Positions 38,113 through 50,546 of a stretch of DNA of 64,000 bases are shown here, in pieces. The notes under the pieces are model-generated. The model did not search any database. It had not been told where the DNA came from and was given only the letters and a program-made list of their open reading frames with translations. A program made the position numbers and the translations under genes. How positions within the stretch are numbered: position 1 is the first letter of the stretch; every line of letters starts with the position of its first letter. The stretch covers positions 124,001 to 188,000 of the forward strand of contig JAWRYS010001442.1 of assembly GCA_034769895.1 (NCBI GenBank), in the 5' to 3' direction. Origin of the DNA: Magicicada septendecula. Its lineage: Eukaryota; Arthropoda; Insecta; Hemiptera; Cicadidae.

Positions 38113-40006
38113 AATATCCTTATTCAACAAATCAAACTTTATTATTCTAATAATGATATTGTGAGTATATAAAAATCGATACAAGTCTATTATGGAGGAG
38201 ATGAACAATTATTTATTGTATAAAAATATAGATTATAAAGGTGTATAATGTATTTTAAATTGTCATGTATTGATAATATATTTAATTATTTGTATTGTTC
38301 GAAAATATAAATCGATTTTACTTGTTTGCTGCAACGTCCACCTCTCGTCTCGTTGGTCCCGTCTTGGCGTCCTCTTCATCCTGTCCCTCCTTCTTGGTGT
38401 CCTCTTCGTCCTGGCGTCCTCTTCGTCTCGTCGTCCTCTTCTACAGCAAGCGGCTCCAGCGGCGATATTTCACAGAGTCTCGTAGTTATGTTTGACTGCT
38501 TCCACGATTGATTAGTTTCGTGATAAATTGTTCACTCACAATGATTATAAATTTCATTCATTCAGTTTATTACTAATTTATATTTTATAATTTCTTAATC
38601 TCAGGATGTCTGTGGGTATTTACTAATGCGGTGCGTTTAATGTACACCTTCCACGATATCTTGTAGTGTCTTTAAGTTCCCTAAGCGGATAGCTTAACTT
38701 ACACGAAACAGCACTGTATTATATTTTCAATTTTATTTAATTATTTACCCTCTCGGTTCTTATCGCAAAACTTCGTTAAGAATTTCAAGGTTTATAGTTT
38801 ATTTTATATAAGATATTCCTCTAATCCTTCTTGGTTCTTACCGCAAAACTTCGTTAAGAATTTTAAGTTTTATGGTTTATTTTATATAAGATATTTTTAC
38901 GTTTGTAAGAGAACAACTCTCTTACCCGGGCACAACTTCCCCTAGCAACGTCGACAGGCAGACTGTGTCCATCCTAGCTCTGCAACGTATGAATCTCACT
39001 GAATTGGGTGTATTTTGATAGGCCAAGCCCAAGTCACATGATTGATGGAACGACCAGCTACACAAATTTCATGAAAACTTTGTATAATTTTGCATAGTCC
39101 TGCATGGAAATTATCTACAATTTTTATTACCCTATCATTGATAAAAGTTACACTTGAGTTTTGCTTTACTTAAAAAAAAACATATTTCTAAATTAGTTAC
39201 AAACCTCAGAGTATACACAAGTCGAAGCTATTTACTTAAATAATTGCATGTCAAATTTTCATGTAAATCGGTTAACTACCACTGCCGCAATAGCGATCGC
39301 TGATTATCACACCCGCACACGCGGACAAATTCATAAAAAAATACATGACAATATAGTACATCTTTTTATGAAGAGTTTGGTGTAACCTATATGCTTATCA
39401 ATTTTTAAATGCAAAACTTATGACTAAAAAACAAAATATTACACAAAACAAATTTAAACAAGAACAATGCTCGTCATTCATGTACTCTGGTATAAACAGC
39501 ATATCTTATCATCCTATGTTCCGTTGCAGGATTAACCCCTCCACGTGTAAAAAGGAATTGTTATATGGAATACAAAATTTTTTTTTTAAATCTAATATGA
39601 CATAACTTCTTCCCAATAATCATAATCATGTAACTAATAACATAATAACTTCAAAAATCAAAATAACTGAGTAGCTTCTATCAAACAACATTTCCCCAAC
39701 TGTCACTTTGACAGCCCTAATTGTAAACAAACAACCGCACATGGCTGCTATCACCAAACATTCCTGAACACTGATAATGATGTCCATGTCTGACGTCATT
39801 CGGCTATATCTACAGTTCAACCATACATTTTTCAACATGATTATCATTATTCTTATTTTACGCCCTAACTCCCTGTTGACCCTTTGATCATACCAATCTG
39901 GATAGATGTGAACCAACACTGTGATAAGTTTTTCCCTATTTCTCTTTTCATATTTATTTTAAATATTATTTGATTGTTTTCGTTGATCAGCTTTTATCTC
40001 CTTATC
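38113..40006 (-). repeat. Array unit 13, truncated right end
   Basis: The LTR-like part is complete. A deletion of about 446 bp, at the junction 39860/39861, removes most of the integrase fragment and the start of the 94-codon frame. Similarity to other units stops after 40006, inside the sequence upstream of the integrase frame, so this unit has no gag part, leader or PBS. Confidence 0.88.
39626..39919 (-). pseudogene. Fusion of integrase remnant with 94-codon frame (unit 13)
   Basis: The deletion joins integrase codons ending in RELGR directly and in frame to the residue run KIRIMIIMLKN of the 94-codon frame, giving 97 codons from a TTG. This is an accident of the deletion. It keeps ELG where other units read DLG. 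Confidence 0.65.
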
Positions 40007-40188
40007 TCCGTCTTAAGCTGATTTATTTTACTACATCATTGTTACTACCGTCTTTTTAGCAGTTAATTTATTTACTGTAGAATAATATGCAAGGATTATT
40101 ATTTATGGCTGACGGTAAATAAACGTATTTAATAATACCTACCATGATAATAGTTATTTTTACAGTCATATACGTTTAACACTTTTAA

Positions 40189-40225
<37 letters not shown>

Positions 40226-40794
40226 GTTGCACAAAAATGACAGTAACTTACTGAGTATTTGATCGCCTAGTGGTTCATTATAGTACATACTAATGAATGT
40301 ACAGAAATTAAAGTATTCATCATTTTCAAATACGTTTCAAAAGTTTTAAACTGTTTTTTTATATAATTGTAGCAGTTATTTAAGGGTTTTGTACATTTCA
40401 CAGTTTAGGGTTATTGTAGAATATTGTTTACCTTTGGTACACACCTACTTCAAACTATATTTCTGTCGCTCTTGTCAACATCGAATGTTTTAGCTTGTAT
40501 CTTTTCCGAAACGCAGTTTTCTATACTATATGTAGAGCGCAATATATGTTATATTTCTAAAAGTTTATTTCCTATAATCTGTTACATTAAAGAAAAATAT
40601 TTTATACAGTAAAGAATAAGCAAGCAAAAGTAGTTAGGCCTGTGTAAACTGTGGCCAAATGAACTTCACCAGGCCGAGGCAATATGAAGCAAGAATAAAA
40701 TTTTAGAGTTGACCGGTAAAACTGTGAATTGAATTTGTTAAATATAATATTTATCAAGTATCTTATAAGTTTGTATCGTGTATCAGTGTATAGG
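40007..40794. other. Unassigned AT-rich sequence right of array
   Basis: I see no gene. It contains the AT dinucleotide run at 40191-40223 and only short chance frames. Confidence 0.5.
40191..40223. repeat. (AT)n microsatellite
   Basis: Uninterrupted AT dinucleotides, about 16 copies. Confidence 0.95.
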
Positions 40795-41690
40795 CAACAA
40801 TGGCAAAGAATGGGGTCCCTCAACACCTCATTAAAACTTTATAATTTCTTTATGTGGAAAACAACAAATCTTAATTGAGACAGGAGAACGGAGGAAAAAT
40901 CCTAGTGTGGGCCTTATTCATTGTCGAATACGGAAAGGGTGCCAATTGTCACCTTCTCCTTCTAATTTATATATTACACAATAGACGATGCCATACATTT
41001 TATGACTGGTAACTCTTCAGTTGACACAATGTTCTTTGCTGATGAATAGATTATCCTATCAAACTCGGGAAGCGACTTGCAGATGGCTGTAGACTTATTG
41101 AGTCAAATAAGCGGAGATTTCGGATTCATGATTTCAACATAAGGGTCAAGATGAAGGCATTTCGTAGAGCTGACCTAATACGAGCGAAGATTGTTGTAGA
41201 TGGTACTGTTCTGGTGCAGGTCAGTCATTTTGAATAACTATAATGTCTCTTACATTACAAACAATGATCTGGTGAATAATCTGCATACGTTCAACAATAA
41301 GTGTGAGAAAATCAACAATTTCAGAAACACACCTGAAGTACTACAAAATTATGGCCCTCCACACACTTCTTTATGTGTCTGATAATCCCATGGCCATTTA
41401 TATTCAAGCGATCTAGAGAGATTTGTCAGGCTAGTGGCATCATATACTCATCAGAATCGCAAAACAACTGTTGATGTACAGTAAGAGATGAATATTATGA
41501 GAATGCTTGACAGAATTCCCAAAATCGGCTAAAATGGTAGGAACATGTTAACAGAATGGATAACGCCGCATCCCTAAACAACTATGGAATTATAAGTTGA
41601 AAGGACTAAAAGGTGGGGGGAACCCGAAGGGGCTTTAGAATGACCAGCTCTAATCTATATGTTTCTGATCGTATGTTTTTAGTTTAATAG
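40795..41690 (+). pseudogene. Decayed non-LTR (LINE) reverse transcriptase
   Basis: Pieces in shifting plus-strand frames match the order of a LINE reverse transcriptase: NGVPQHLIKTL near 40808, KGCQLSPS..NLYI near 40940, FADE followed by a stop and IILSNSGSDLQMAVDLL near 41036-41098, FRRADLIRAKIVVDG near 41160, and EHVNRMDNAASLNNY near 41545, the tail motif seen after the RT domain in several insect LINEs. The second Asp of the catalytic pair reads Glu. Many stops and frameshifts show it is old. Confidence 0.6.
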
Positions 41691-41699
41691 TTGCTGAAT

Positions 41700-42720
41700 A
41701 TGACGACTAAGATGATCATGTATTAACTTTTACGCTGTAACTAATATAAACAATTAAACTTTATACTTATTTTATTAAAGTAATAACGGACTTAGCTTTT
41801 TAAAAAGAAATATATATTCTATAAAAATTATTACTTTAATATAATAATGAATAAATTACATAATATGTGACATGAAATAGCACATACATTGCAATGTATT
41901 CTGAAATTTGATAAATACAGTCTACAAGCAATTAGGATTCACATATAATTAACAATAAATCGATTTTCATTAGTGATATAAAAAAACCTTTCTAAATAAT
42001 CTTATAATGCTCGATATTTATTTCAAACAGAAAGTGAAATGATTTCTTTAAAGATTAAGAATTTGGTAATAACTTACAGTAAACTTAGGTTTGTATTTTA
42101 GATATTTCCTGGTAACCTTTTTTGTTTTTATTTACAGTTTAGCATAAAAAATTATTTAATTTTGTATGATTTTAACTTTTTATATTTTTAGTGGTTTTAC
42201 AACACATTTCACACACCTTTTGTTTTAGAATTTGTCATATATACCTACCAAAGTACATGATAAAAATAAGTACCACTGTCTCTTCCAAGAGGTTTAAGAC
42301 CCGGAAGCATTTGATACAAGGAAGTCTTGTGAGAACTGTGATACTGTCGCCACACTGTCTCTGTGCACCAGTCTTGTTGCACCTTTAGTAAGATGAAATT
42401 ACCATGTTGATCCACGAGACGCGGCGATGCCACAATTTATAATTGACAACCGCAATTTATAACCTTCAGTGAGACAACCGATTGTGTCGTCGTCATTCTG
42501 CCGTCGGTGTAGACTGAGTTTGAATAACGTAAAAAAAGCTGTGGCAATAACGTAAGCACATGGGTGAATAATAAAACATTAATTGCGGTTGGTAACAGTT
42601 GCATTGATTGTCGAGGTTAGCGGTTCAAACGAGGCAGCTATGTATAACTTTTAGGTGTATCGATAGGAGTCTTACATATACATATATGGGCACCGTATAT
42701 ATCAGTAGACGAATAATAAT
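41700..42720. other. Unassigned AT-rich sequence
   Basis: No feature recognised. Short frames on both strands overlap each other and lack any family signature. Confidence 0.45.
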
Positions 42721-42723
42721 GTA

Positions 42724-43727
42724 AATAAACTTTCCAAGAAAATAATATCATATACACGTTATGTTGATGATACGTTTATAATTTTTAATGGCACAATACG
42801 ACAAATAGAAAATATGAAATTATATATGAATAGTGTCAATAAAAACATACAGTTCACACTTGAGACCGAGATAAATAATAAACTTAACTTCCTCGACCTG
42901 ACAATTACAAGACTAGATGAAAAATTTCAATATCAAATATACCGAAAACCGACAACCACGGATCTCACGATAAATGCTGAATCATATCATCCCTTTTCTC
43001 AGAAAATGGCAGCTATCATAGTTTAATACATAGGTTACTTTCCATACCATTAGAAGACAAAGATTTTCACGAAGAACTGAACACGATCAAATACATAGCT
43101 AAAGCCAATGGTTATAAAAGCTCAATCGTGGATAATTTAGTTAAGAAACACAGAAAAAAGAAAAACAACATAGAATTACAAGAAAATAATAGAAATAAAA
43201 TTAGGTATATAGCATCAGAATATGGTAACACCCTACCCAAAATTTTAAACAAAGTATTCAGTGGGATAAATATAAAAATGGCTTACCGATCTAATAATAA
43301 CATTAACAAGATACTCTTACCTAAACATTCAAAATCGGTTGAAGACAGGACGGGCGTTTATAAGATAATATGCCATGACTGTGACAGCTTTTACATTGGC
43401 CAAACTGGAAGACCTTTTAAAAAACGATTCAGAGAACATTTACCTAAAAAAGAATTTAGTAAAACCGTGTCAAATTAGGCGCGCCATCTGATGGACAAAA
43501 ACCATAGTTATACTGATTTCACAACGAACTTTCAACCCCTCCATATATGCAGAAAAGGAAATTATATGAATGCTATCGAAGAGTACGAAATATATAAGGC
43601 TTACAAAAATAAAAAAACAGAAGAAGACATCCTTAACGATCAGCTGAATTTCCAGTCCAATCTATTATACGACACTGCGATAAGAATACAGAACAAGGTC
43701 CATAGTGCACGACATATAACAACATGA
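42724..43727 (+). pseudogene. Penelope-like element: RT C-terminus and GIY-YIG endonuclease
   Basis: The frame opens with SYTRYVDDTFIIF, the RT motif with the YVDD box at 42760-42771, and continues through LNFLDLTI and YRKPTTTDL, typical of Penelope-like RTs. A one-base loss near 43015 shifts the frame, which then runs to a GIY-YIG nuclease: GVYKIICHDC and FYIGQTGRPFKKRFREH (about 43350-43440). A TAG at 43476-43478 interrupts it, after which the same frame goes on to a stop at 43725-43727. The 5' part (N-terminus and early RT motifs) is missing, with a TAG just upstream of 42720. Penelope-like elements use this nuclease for insertion; this copy is truncated and dead. Confidence 0.88.
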
Positions 43728-45469
43728 ACACTGCAGTCGACTACAGCATGTCGTGGTGCGCAACACCGATATCGCGTGTGTCTCAAATTTGGGTATTTTA
43801 TGTGTTTTTTATGTTTATATTATATTTATTGTTATGTGTAAAATTGTATTTCCTTCCTGCTGTAGGGAATTATACACAGTTTGTGAGTTGCCTGTCATAT
43901 TGCCCAGAGTATTTCCCTCATTAATATATATTGATAATCATGACAACTTGGCTAAGCCTTATTTCGTCTGAAGCATAATACTTTTTCCATTTACATTAGT
44001 TGACGGTTATGAGGTTTCAAATATCTCTTCATAACTGCTACTTTCCTGGTCCGGACTTTTATATTAGTTAGTTAGCATCAAATATAAGTTGTAATCTTTC
44101 GAGTGTGTGTGTGTGTATGTGGGGGGAACGCGGGCGTGTACATCAATATTATTAATATATAAGCAAAGGCAATTTTGAAACTGTTTTAATATACTGTTTA
44201 ACTGTGTAGTGTGTTACCATATTACACGAGTGCCTGTGAATGCAACATGTTAGAAGAAAGTAAAGCTAAAAAGCACAGGTAAATAAAGCTTTGAATTAAA
44301 ACAGGGACTTATAACTTACAAGACAATTAGACATACAATATTAAAATTTTAAAAGCTTCTGAGTGTCTTACCAATCATTATAGATTTGAATCAGACTTTT
44401 AGAAATAGCAGCAACAGGACAAGTACAGGCTTATACTCGTAACACCTAAAATTCGTTTTTACTTTGTTGAAACGGATAGTTATTGAACTCCCCGGTGTGA
44501 GCTTGATCGTGTGCATAAACATATATGAATTGTATTTAAATTTCAATTGGAATTCATTACAGGGAAAGGGAGACCAAAGAGGCAAAGTGACACTGGTGAA
44601 CTAATTATGTAATAGTTTGTAATAATTAATTTAGATTAATCTAATAGAAAAGTAGTAGTTCTTAAATCATAAATTAAAATAACACTGGTAGCTACGAGAA
44701 GGTATCACAAAATTTAATCTGACTTTGTTAAATTTATCTGGTGACAAATTTGAAGTACAGCAAACGGAAATTTGTTTTATATTGTACAATTAAATTTCCA
44801 CGCTTCAATTGTCATTATTTTATTGTCTCCTGCATGATTTGATAACTTCGTTTCTTCGCATTTTCTCCTAGGAAAATACTATTTAACACGGGAAAAATGA
44901 AGAGCAGGTGACATACAGGTAACAGAATCTAACCTGAACCAATGACGTAAATCTGACTATAGAATAATTAACACGAATGTAAGAATAGATATACTGCATA
45001 TATTTATTTTATAAATCTCTTTTTATGTAAAAGAGTAGACTCTAAAAAACGCTCTCAGATTTAGCTCTCAAATAATGACTAAATTAAATCTTTTTTCATG
45101 ACGCAGAAGTGTTTTAATTAAAAATACCCCAAACCGTTATTGATGCAATACAGAGAGAGTGGTTATTGTTTAATTTTTGGAACGTGCCTTCAAGCAATTT
45201 AATTTCTTCGATAAAGTAGCCATTGGATTTTAATTAAAAATACTTCGAAAGTAAATTTTCAGCAACAAATCTGTTCAGAAAAAATGGTAGTTTATTTAAT
45301 GATTACAGTTTTTTAGTGAACCAACTTTTATCTATTCGTTCAAATTCAAAGAGAACGTTTGAAATTCAATGAAATAGATTTATACACTATATTATTAATA
45401 ATAATACTTATTATTATTACTACTGTTATTATTAATATTTATATTATTATTATTATTATTACTAGGATA
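43728..45469. other. Unassigned AT-rich sequence with simple repeats
   Basis: The first few hundred bases may be the 3' untranslated part of the Penelope-like element. A short GT run lies at 44103-44116 and ATT-rich triplet repeats at 45387-45470. No gene seen. Confidence 0.45.
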
Positions 45470-45470
45470 A
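45387..45470. repeat. ATT-type triplet repeat tract
   Basis: Imperfect runs of ATT and ATA triplets that produce an Ile-rich shadow frame. Confidence 0.8.
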
Positions 45471-45870
45471 TAGCGTTATGCCATGCGTTGCAAGACGTTG
45501 GTTCATATTTTACTTTTGTTTGGTGTCAGGGTCATGTCGATAGTGAAGGCAACAAGGAAGCTAAAGCTGCGGACAACCCCCGAGTTGAATGCGATTACCA
45601 TAAAACCTGACGACGCGAAACTAGATGCCACAAAAACCATTAATAATGGGTTGCAGCAGATGTGGAACACACGGCAAAACAACTTTCTGCCGTGAATCAG
45701 AGCGTCCGTAAATGGCATATAGAATGTGATCGCAGTTATTGTGAACAAGTTTACATCACTGGATTGTGAATTTGACGTTTCCAGACCACCTACAAGGACA
45801 AGAACGACTTGTGCAAGAAGGATGTCTGCACTTGTGGCGGAGAACTTACAGAGAATAATCGAAGTTCCTT
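45470..45870 (+). pseudogene. LINE RNase H / C-terminal remnant
   Basis: ALCHALQDVGSYFTFVWCQGHVDSEGNKEAKAAD resembles the end of the RNase H domain of Jockey/R1-type LINEs (pattern WxxGHxxxxGNExAD, with the Asp lost). After a frame change the following LQQMWNTRQ and RASVNGI resemble the region after that domain. Several stops break it. The LTR element starts 60 bp further on. Confidence 0.45.
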
Positions 45871-45928
45871 ACAAACTTTCTTGGTTACGTTGATGTTTCA
45901 AATTTATTGTCGTGTATCCAATAACAAT

Positions 45929-48900
45929 TGTAATAAAACGAATATATTTATTTAGACTGAGTCTGTGTGTTCTTAATTGGTGTGGCTCTCGACGTCTTAC
46001 TGGCCTGAAACACTTCCTTAAGTTTCCCAGCTGGTCGAGTTCCAAATGTAGCGAGACCTGTCGGATAGCGTAATGTTGTTGAAGAAATATATATGTAGCT
46101 TCACCAAAAGTTTCAAATCAAAAATTTTTGTTTTGAAGAAAATTAAAAAAAAATTATGTTTAAAAAAATATAATTAAAAAAAAATGTCCTTTTTATTAAT
46201 TAATTAATTATAATCAATTAATTAATATAGGGCTGTGAAGTTTTAAAAAGCGTAACACTCTTCTGAAAAATTTTATTAAAGTTCTGGTATTTTTTAAATA
46301 AACTACCACCACTCATAAGATTGTCTCCAAACCAATCGATACTTGTTTACCTTTTCGTTTTTGTAGGTTATATTCACTTATAGGTGGTAAAGTCCTGGTA
46401 GATTGTTAATTAGAATTATATTAGTGGTAATTAGTAATATTTGTGAAATAAAGAACTATTTAGTAGTGAAAAGTATTAGGATTTTATTAGATAATAGCAA
46501 TATTGACTCTTATCGATTATAATATCGACTCTCAGGATATCGAAACAGTTACAAAGTATATTATATAAAATTCAAACAGGGTTCTTTAAAAAGCCAATTA
46601 TTATCAAAGTCAGAGAAATCGGGCCAATATTTAAAAAGTATAACGTTACAACAAGTTAATAATTATTACTAGATACAGACATTGAATAATACATTTGTAA
46701 ATAATATAATTGTTTTCACCAACAGCTGACGTGAGCACGGAAGCATTGAGATTGGCAAAAGCAAATGGCCGCCATCCAGTTGATCAAAATGTCGCTCGAT
46801 TCTGCTACGTTCCGAATAATATATTTTCTGTCAGTATTCCTGTTCTGGTGTCCGCAAATCTCTTTTTAAATGTTGTGTAGTGCCTTGTGTAAAGTTTCTG
46901 GGTTGTATTTTGTGTATCCGTGTAATTATAAGTTCAAACACTTTTCCCGATTCCGACACTAATATTGTTATTGTATTATACAGTTTTCTGGTGTTTTGTA
47001 GTGTTTTTCGGGGTAGACATATATTGTTCAGTGTTATTTAGTCCTTCTTGATTGTTTCTGTCACAATGTGGGTGTTCTAGAAGTATTTTATAAGCCACTC
47101 GCGACTTCACAAAAACGTACTATTCACTCGCTCGACATTACGTTGTAAGTTAGGTTAGATTCGTCATAAAACGCTTGTCATGTTAACCGTTCAAATACCA
47201 ATAATCAACTATCTTATTTCCTCCAGTTTCGATTGAACTCTTAGCCAATATAATATTATTCTTAACATTGTCCAAATATATTTTCATATCCTGTGCATAT
47301 ATAATAATACACTATATGTTTGCCTAAACTTTGGTTGTTTATCAATTTTATTTACTAGATGTTATTTAAATTAATCTTTCAGTTCATTCGGCTTATTTCA
47401 AGATTAAATAATGCCGTTTTATAGTGTTTTCTGTCCAAAATTAGTAATTTTACTTTCATTTTGTATTCCCTGAAAAGTTAAAACATCTCAAAATTTAGTT
47501 CTGTTATTATGTAAATTCAGCCATTTTATCAGTTATTTTTAATATTAATAATCTTATATTGTATTAAAAGGTTTATATTCCCTTATTTTCTTGTAATTAA
47601 TTGAATTAGTTGTATTCTAAAACATTATTCTGGAATATATGACTCCCATGTCCAAATTTCTGAGTTTAGTCATTTTCATTTTTATTTATAATTCTGAATA
47701 CAATTTATTAAAATCTTTCTAAATGGTATGTGCAAATATATGGCTTGATCTCAAGTTTATTTTGTCTAAACCCCTTTTGTTTATTTGCATTTAAATGAGT
47801 AATTTCTCTGTTCTGATGAAGTTTGGTTTTCTGTCTTTGGCCTAGGTTTTTTAACAATGTTTTCTTACAAAATATTTTACCAACAATATATGATGTGTGA
47901 TACCCTCTCTGACTTTTAAATATAGTCTTATAAACTAAACATTTTTCCAAATTACACAATAACAATTAGTATTGGTTACAATACAAATAACAGTTAAACA
48001 AATAAAGAATAGTTTTTAAATAAATGGTTGTCTTCAACCTTCAGATATTTTACAACAAAATCCTTATTTCTAACATGGAAATATGGTTCACAAAAGGTTT
48101 TTTACTAACTAACATCTAAATTACTTCCCACTATTTACAAGTAGTAATTATTCTTACAGTTCTGATGTTAGTTGTAGCAGACCTAAACAAATGGCCTTAT
48201 ACCTAATACATTTTTAAACATCCTTATACTATATTCATAAAAACCTTATATCTATATTCTTGTTGCTAACTATTATTATAAGTAGGATTCTACAGTTTTC
48301 ATACCGTCTTTTACACATTGTCTTTGGGGAATTGTACCCTGTCATAAATAAATAATTAGTATAAATTGTTCAAATAGTATTATGAAATCTGTTTTTCTTT
48401 TTGCATATAAAACAAAATGTTATTTTAAACAGATTTATGTCTTATAAGTAACATATTCTCACAGTACACATTTCAAGTCATTGAAAGTTGCATATTTCAT
48501 TGTATTCAATGTTTGTGATTGCCAAGAATGAAACACAAGGTTTATTTCCTATAATACGCAAAACTATCACTGGTTCACTTTGCACTTTTATATTATGTTA
48601 TTGCTAAATGGTCGTATAGTCTTATTAACATAATAAATTGGTTAGTGTTTTACAATGGAGATTTGTTCGATGGGTACTATATTATTGTTTCATCTTAGTT
48701 CACTGTCAACTTTTACTTTATACACTTCTCTCTCTTAATTTTATGTACATGTGGTTTTCATTTCGTTATACTTATATTGGTTAATGATTTATTTTGGGGG
48801 TATGGGGATTTGGGTGTCTTTTATAAGAGCATGACATTTTCTTCAGGATGCTGCCTTCTTCTTCTTTTATCAGTCTTCTTTTCTCCTGCCTTCTGGGACT

Positions 48901-49610
48901 GGTATCTTCTCCATCTTCTTCTTGATGCCATCAGGTTTCTTGGGATCTTCTCCATCTTCTTCTTGATTTTAGAAATACACCACCTGTATTGGTTGATCTT
49001 GACTTATTTTAGGATTTCTATTCTATTTATTCTTCCTCGTTGTGGGTTTGGTCATATTCTGTACTGCTTGGTTATTCACTTTCTTAACTTCCTGGGTTAT
49101 AAATTGAAAACCTTTGGTTATGAGACTGGTTTTGGATGACTCATCACTAGTAACTCATTTTATTTGAAGTTGTATTTTTTAAATAATAATGATTTCTTTC
49201 CACAGTTGCTATGAATTAATCTATTTATATTAAACTTAATGCTTTCTTCCAAATTTAAATATTATAACTTTATTATTCTAATGATCAATTTCCATTCAAT
49301 ATTATGCATACATCTGTCACATTACAGATTGCTCTCCTCCAGAAGTAATTATTTCAGACATGTTTATGGATGAAATAATTTTTTATGATAATTTCATCAT
49401 TTCTTATAATTCATTTCCTTCTCCATTTTTATATCGACTTTTTTATATTAGAGTTTAATTAATTGTATATATATGGTTATTTGTTTTACTATTGATCCTT
49501 TTCGGATAGTTAGTGTCTTCTGAGATATATTATTATTGTAATACATTTTCTTTCTTTATAAACTTCGTGTTACATCCTTGGGATATTAATTCCCTAACAT
49601 TCCCTATCAC
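45929..49610 (-). repeat. 3' LTR (portion matched by 5' LTR)
   Basis: This stretch is nearly identical to 60313-64000, with differences denser in the first 250 bases and sparse after that. The LTR continues to an unknown point above 49610, because the matching copy leaves the window there. It contains a sense-strand 85-codon frame (47708-47965) and a purine-rich sense stretch near 48850-48970 with two copies of ATCAAGAAGAAGATGGAGAA. Confidence 0.88.
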
Positions 49611-50526
49611 GTGGGCTGGGGCAGATCAGAGGGGCACTGTACGCTACTTCTCTTCTGGCCATACACCACTTCTATAAATTGAGTACAGAGGCATATTCAT
49701 CCCTGCTCAAAAAAAACATAATGCTGCTGGAATTATCTTCAGTCAGTCATCGAATAAATAAATAAAAAGTAGTCTCATTTTCGACTAATAAAAATATCTT
49801 TGGATTATTCACTTCGTAGTCTCTCAGATTATCTCACATTTTCTATCTTAATAAATCTTCATAATTATTATTATACTCATTATATATATATTTTTTCAAA
49901 ACTCTTAACTTGTCTGATATATTTATTTTAATTATGGTTGAAAACCTTTCTTTTAATAATTCTGGTTACTGTTTACAGTGTAACTCTCTTTCTTCTCCAT
50001 CTGAATTCTCTTTATACTTTCTTCTGGTTACTCATAGTATTAGCATGGTCTTTATATATAGTCTTTCTTATTCATTATTTGAATGGTTTTAATGTATTAT
50101 ATTTAATTTTTTTTAACATTGTATCTTTACATTAGATATACAGGTTGTTATATTGATCATTTTATTTAAACATTTTGGTTCTTTCCTTTCTCTTAGAAAG
50201 TTATTAATCTGCCGTGGCATTCATTAACATTAATTCATTTATATTATATTTCATGAGGTATTTCTTCTCTTTCCATTTCATATAGGTCTTATTATTATCA
50301 TTTGTTCAAAATCATCTTCTCCATCTCTTTGTTATGAGTTGTTCTTCTCTGCTCTTAATTAACTGTTTTCATTATCGTTTCATAGGTAATTAGTCTCTTT
50401 GCTTCCAAATTTTTTCTTCTCTTGCATTTTACACTCTTTTTTGTTATTCTTCTCTTCTCCTTCAAATGCTATTGTGAATATCTAGCATTCAATCTGGATT
50501 AACGTTAATTCTCTTTTCTGAATTAA
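49611..50526 (-). other. Probable continuation of 3' LTR, left of nested transposon
   Basis: No duplicate is available in the window to prove LTR membership. The stretch is pyrimidine-rich on the plus strand, like the neighbouring LTR, and carries no gene. Its last four bases (50523-50526) are the TTAA target duplication of the nested transposon. Confidence 0.45.
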
Positions 50527-50546
50527 GGGGATACGGCACTGAAAAT
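50527..50546 (+). repeat. Left terminal inverted repeat
   Basis: GGGGATACGGCACTGAAAAT, preceded by TTAA. Confidence 0.95.

Larger units (their letters stand above)
1..40006 (-). repeat. Tandem array of 3.12-kb defective errantivirus-like units
   Basis: Twelve complete copies and two partial ones of the same 3115-3132 bp unit follow head to tail with no spacer. The PBS-like landmark ends at 616, 3731, 6863, 9995, 13126, 16253, 19375, 22498, 25619, 28744, 31869, 34989 and 38112. On the minus strand each unit carries, in order, a PBS-like site, leader, gag N-terminal remnant, integrase fragment, a 94-codon frame, a polypurine tract and an LTR-like region of 1.4-1.5 kb. The last unit stops after 40006, where similarity to the other units ends. 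The left end lies outside the window. I infer that the array grew by unequal exchange between LTRs of an internally deleted element; the order of parts is seen, the LTR assignment is inferred because a lone LTR per unit cannot be recognised by internal duplication. Confidence 0.93.

Noticed and set aside
1..40006. Array considered as rDNA, histone cluster or CRISPR
   Set aside because: No rRNA or histone sequence is seen, the units are adjacent without spacers, and they contain retroelement parts.
40602..40826. 74-codon minus-strand frame
   Set aside because: No family features, and it partly overlaps the decayed LINE on the other strand.
42191..42433. Overlapping 62-65 codon frames on both strands
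   Set aside because: They overlap on opposite strands, match nothing recognisable and are of chance length.
48777..49139. 120-codon hydrophobic plus-strand frame in both LTRs (also 63167-63529)
   Set aside because: It is the complement of a purine-rich stretch, which yields Leu/Phe/Ser codons and a false membrane-protein look; it is antisense to the element.
49611..50522. Core promoter of the LTR element (TATA-like and TCAGT-like strings)
   Set aside because: Such strings are frequent in AT-rich DNA and the LTR boundaries on this side are unknown.
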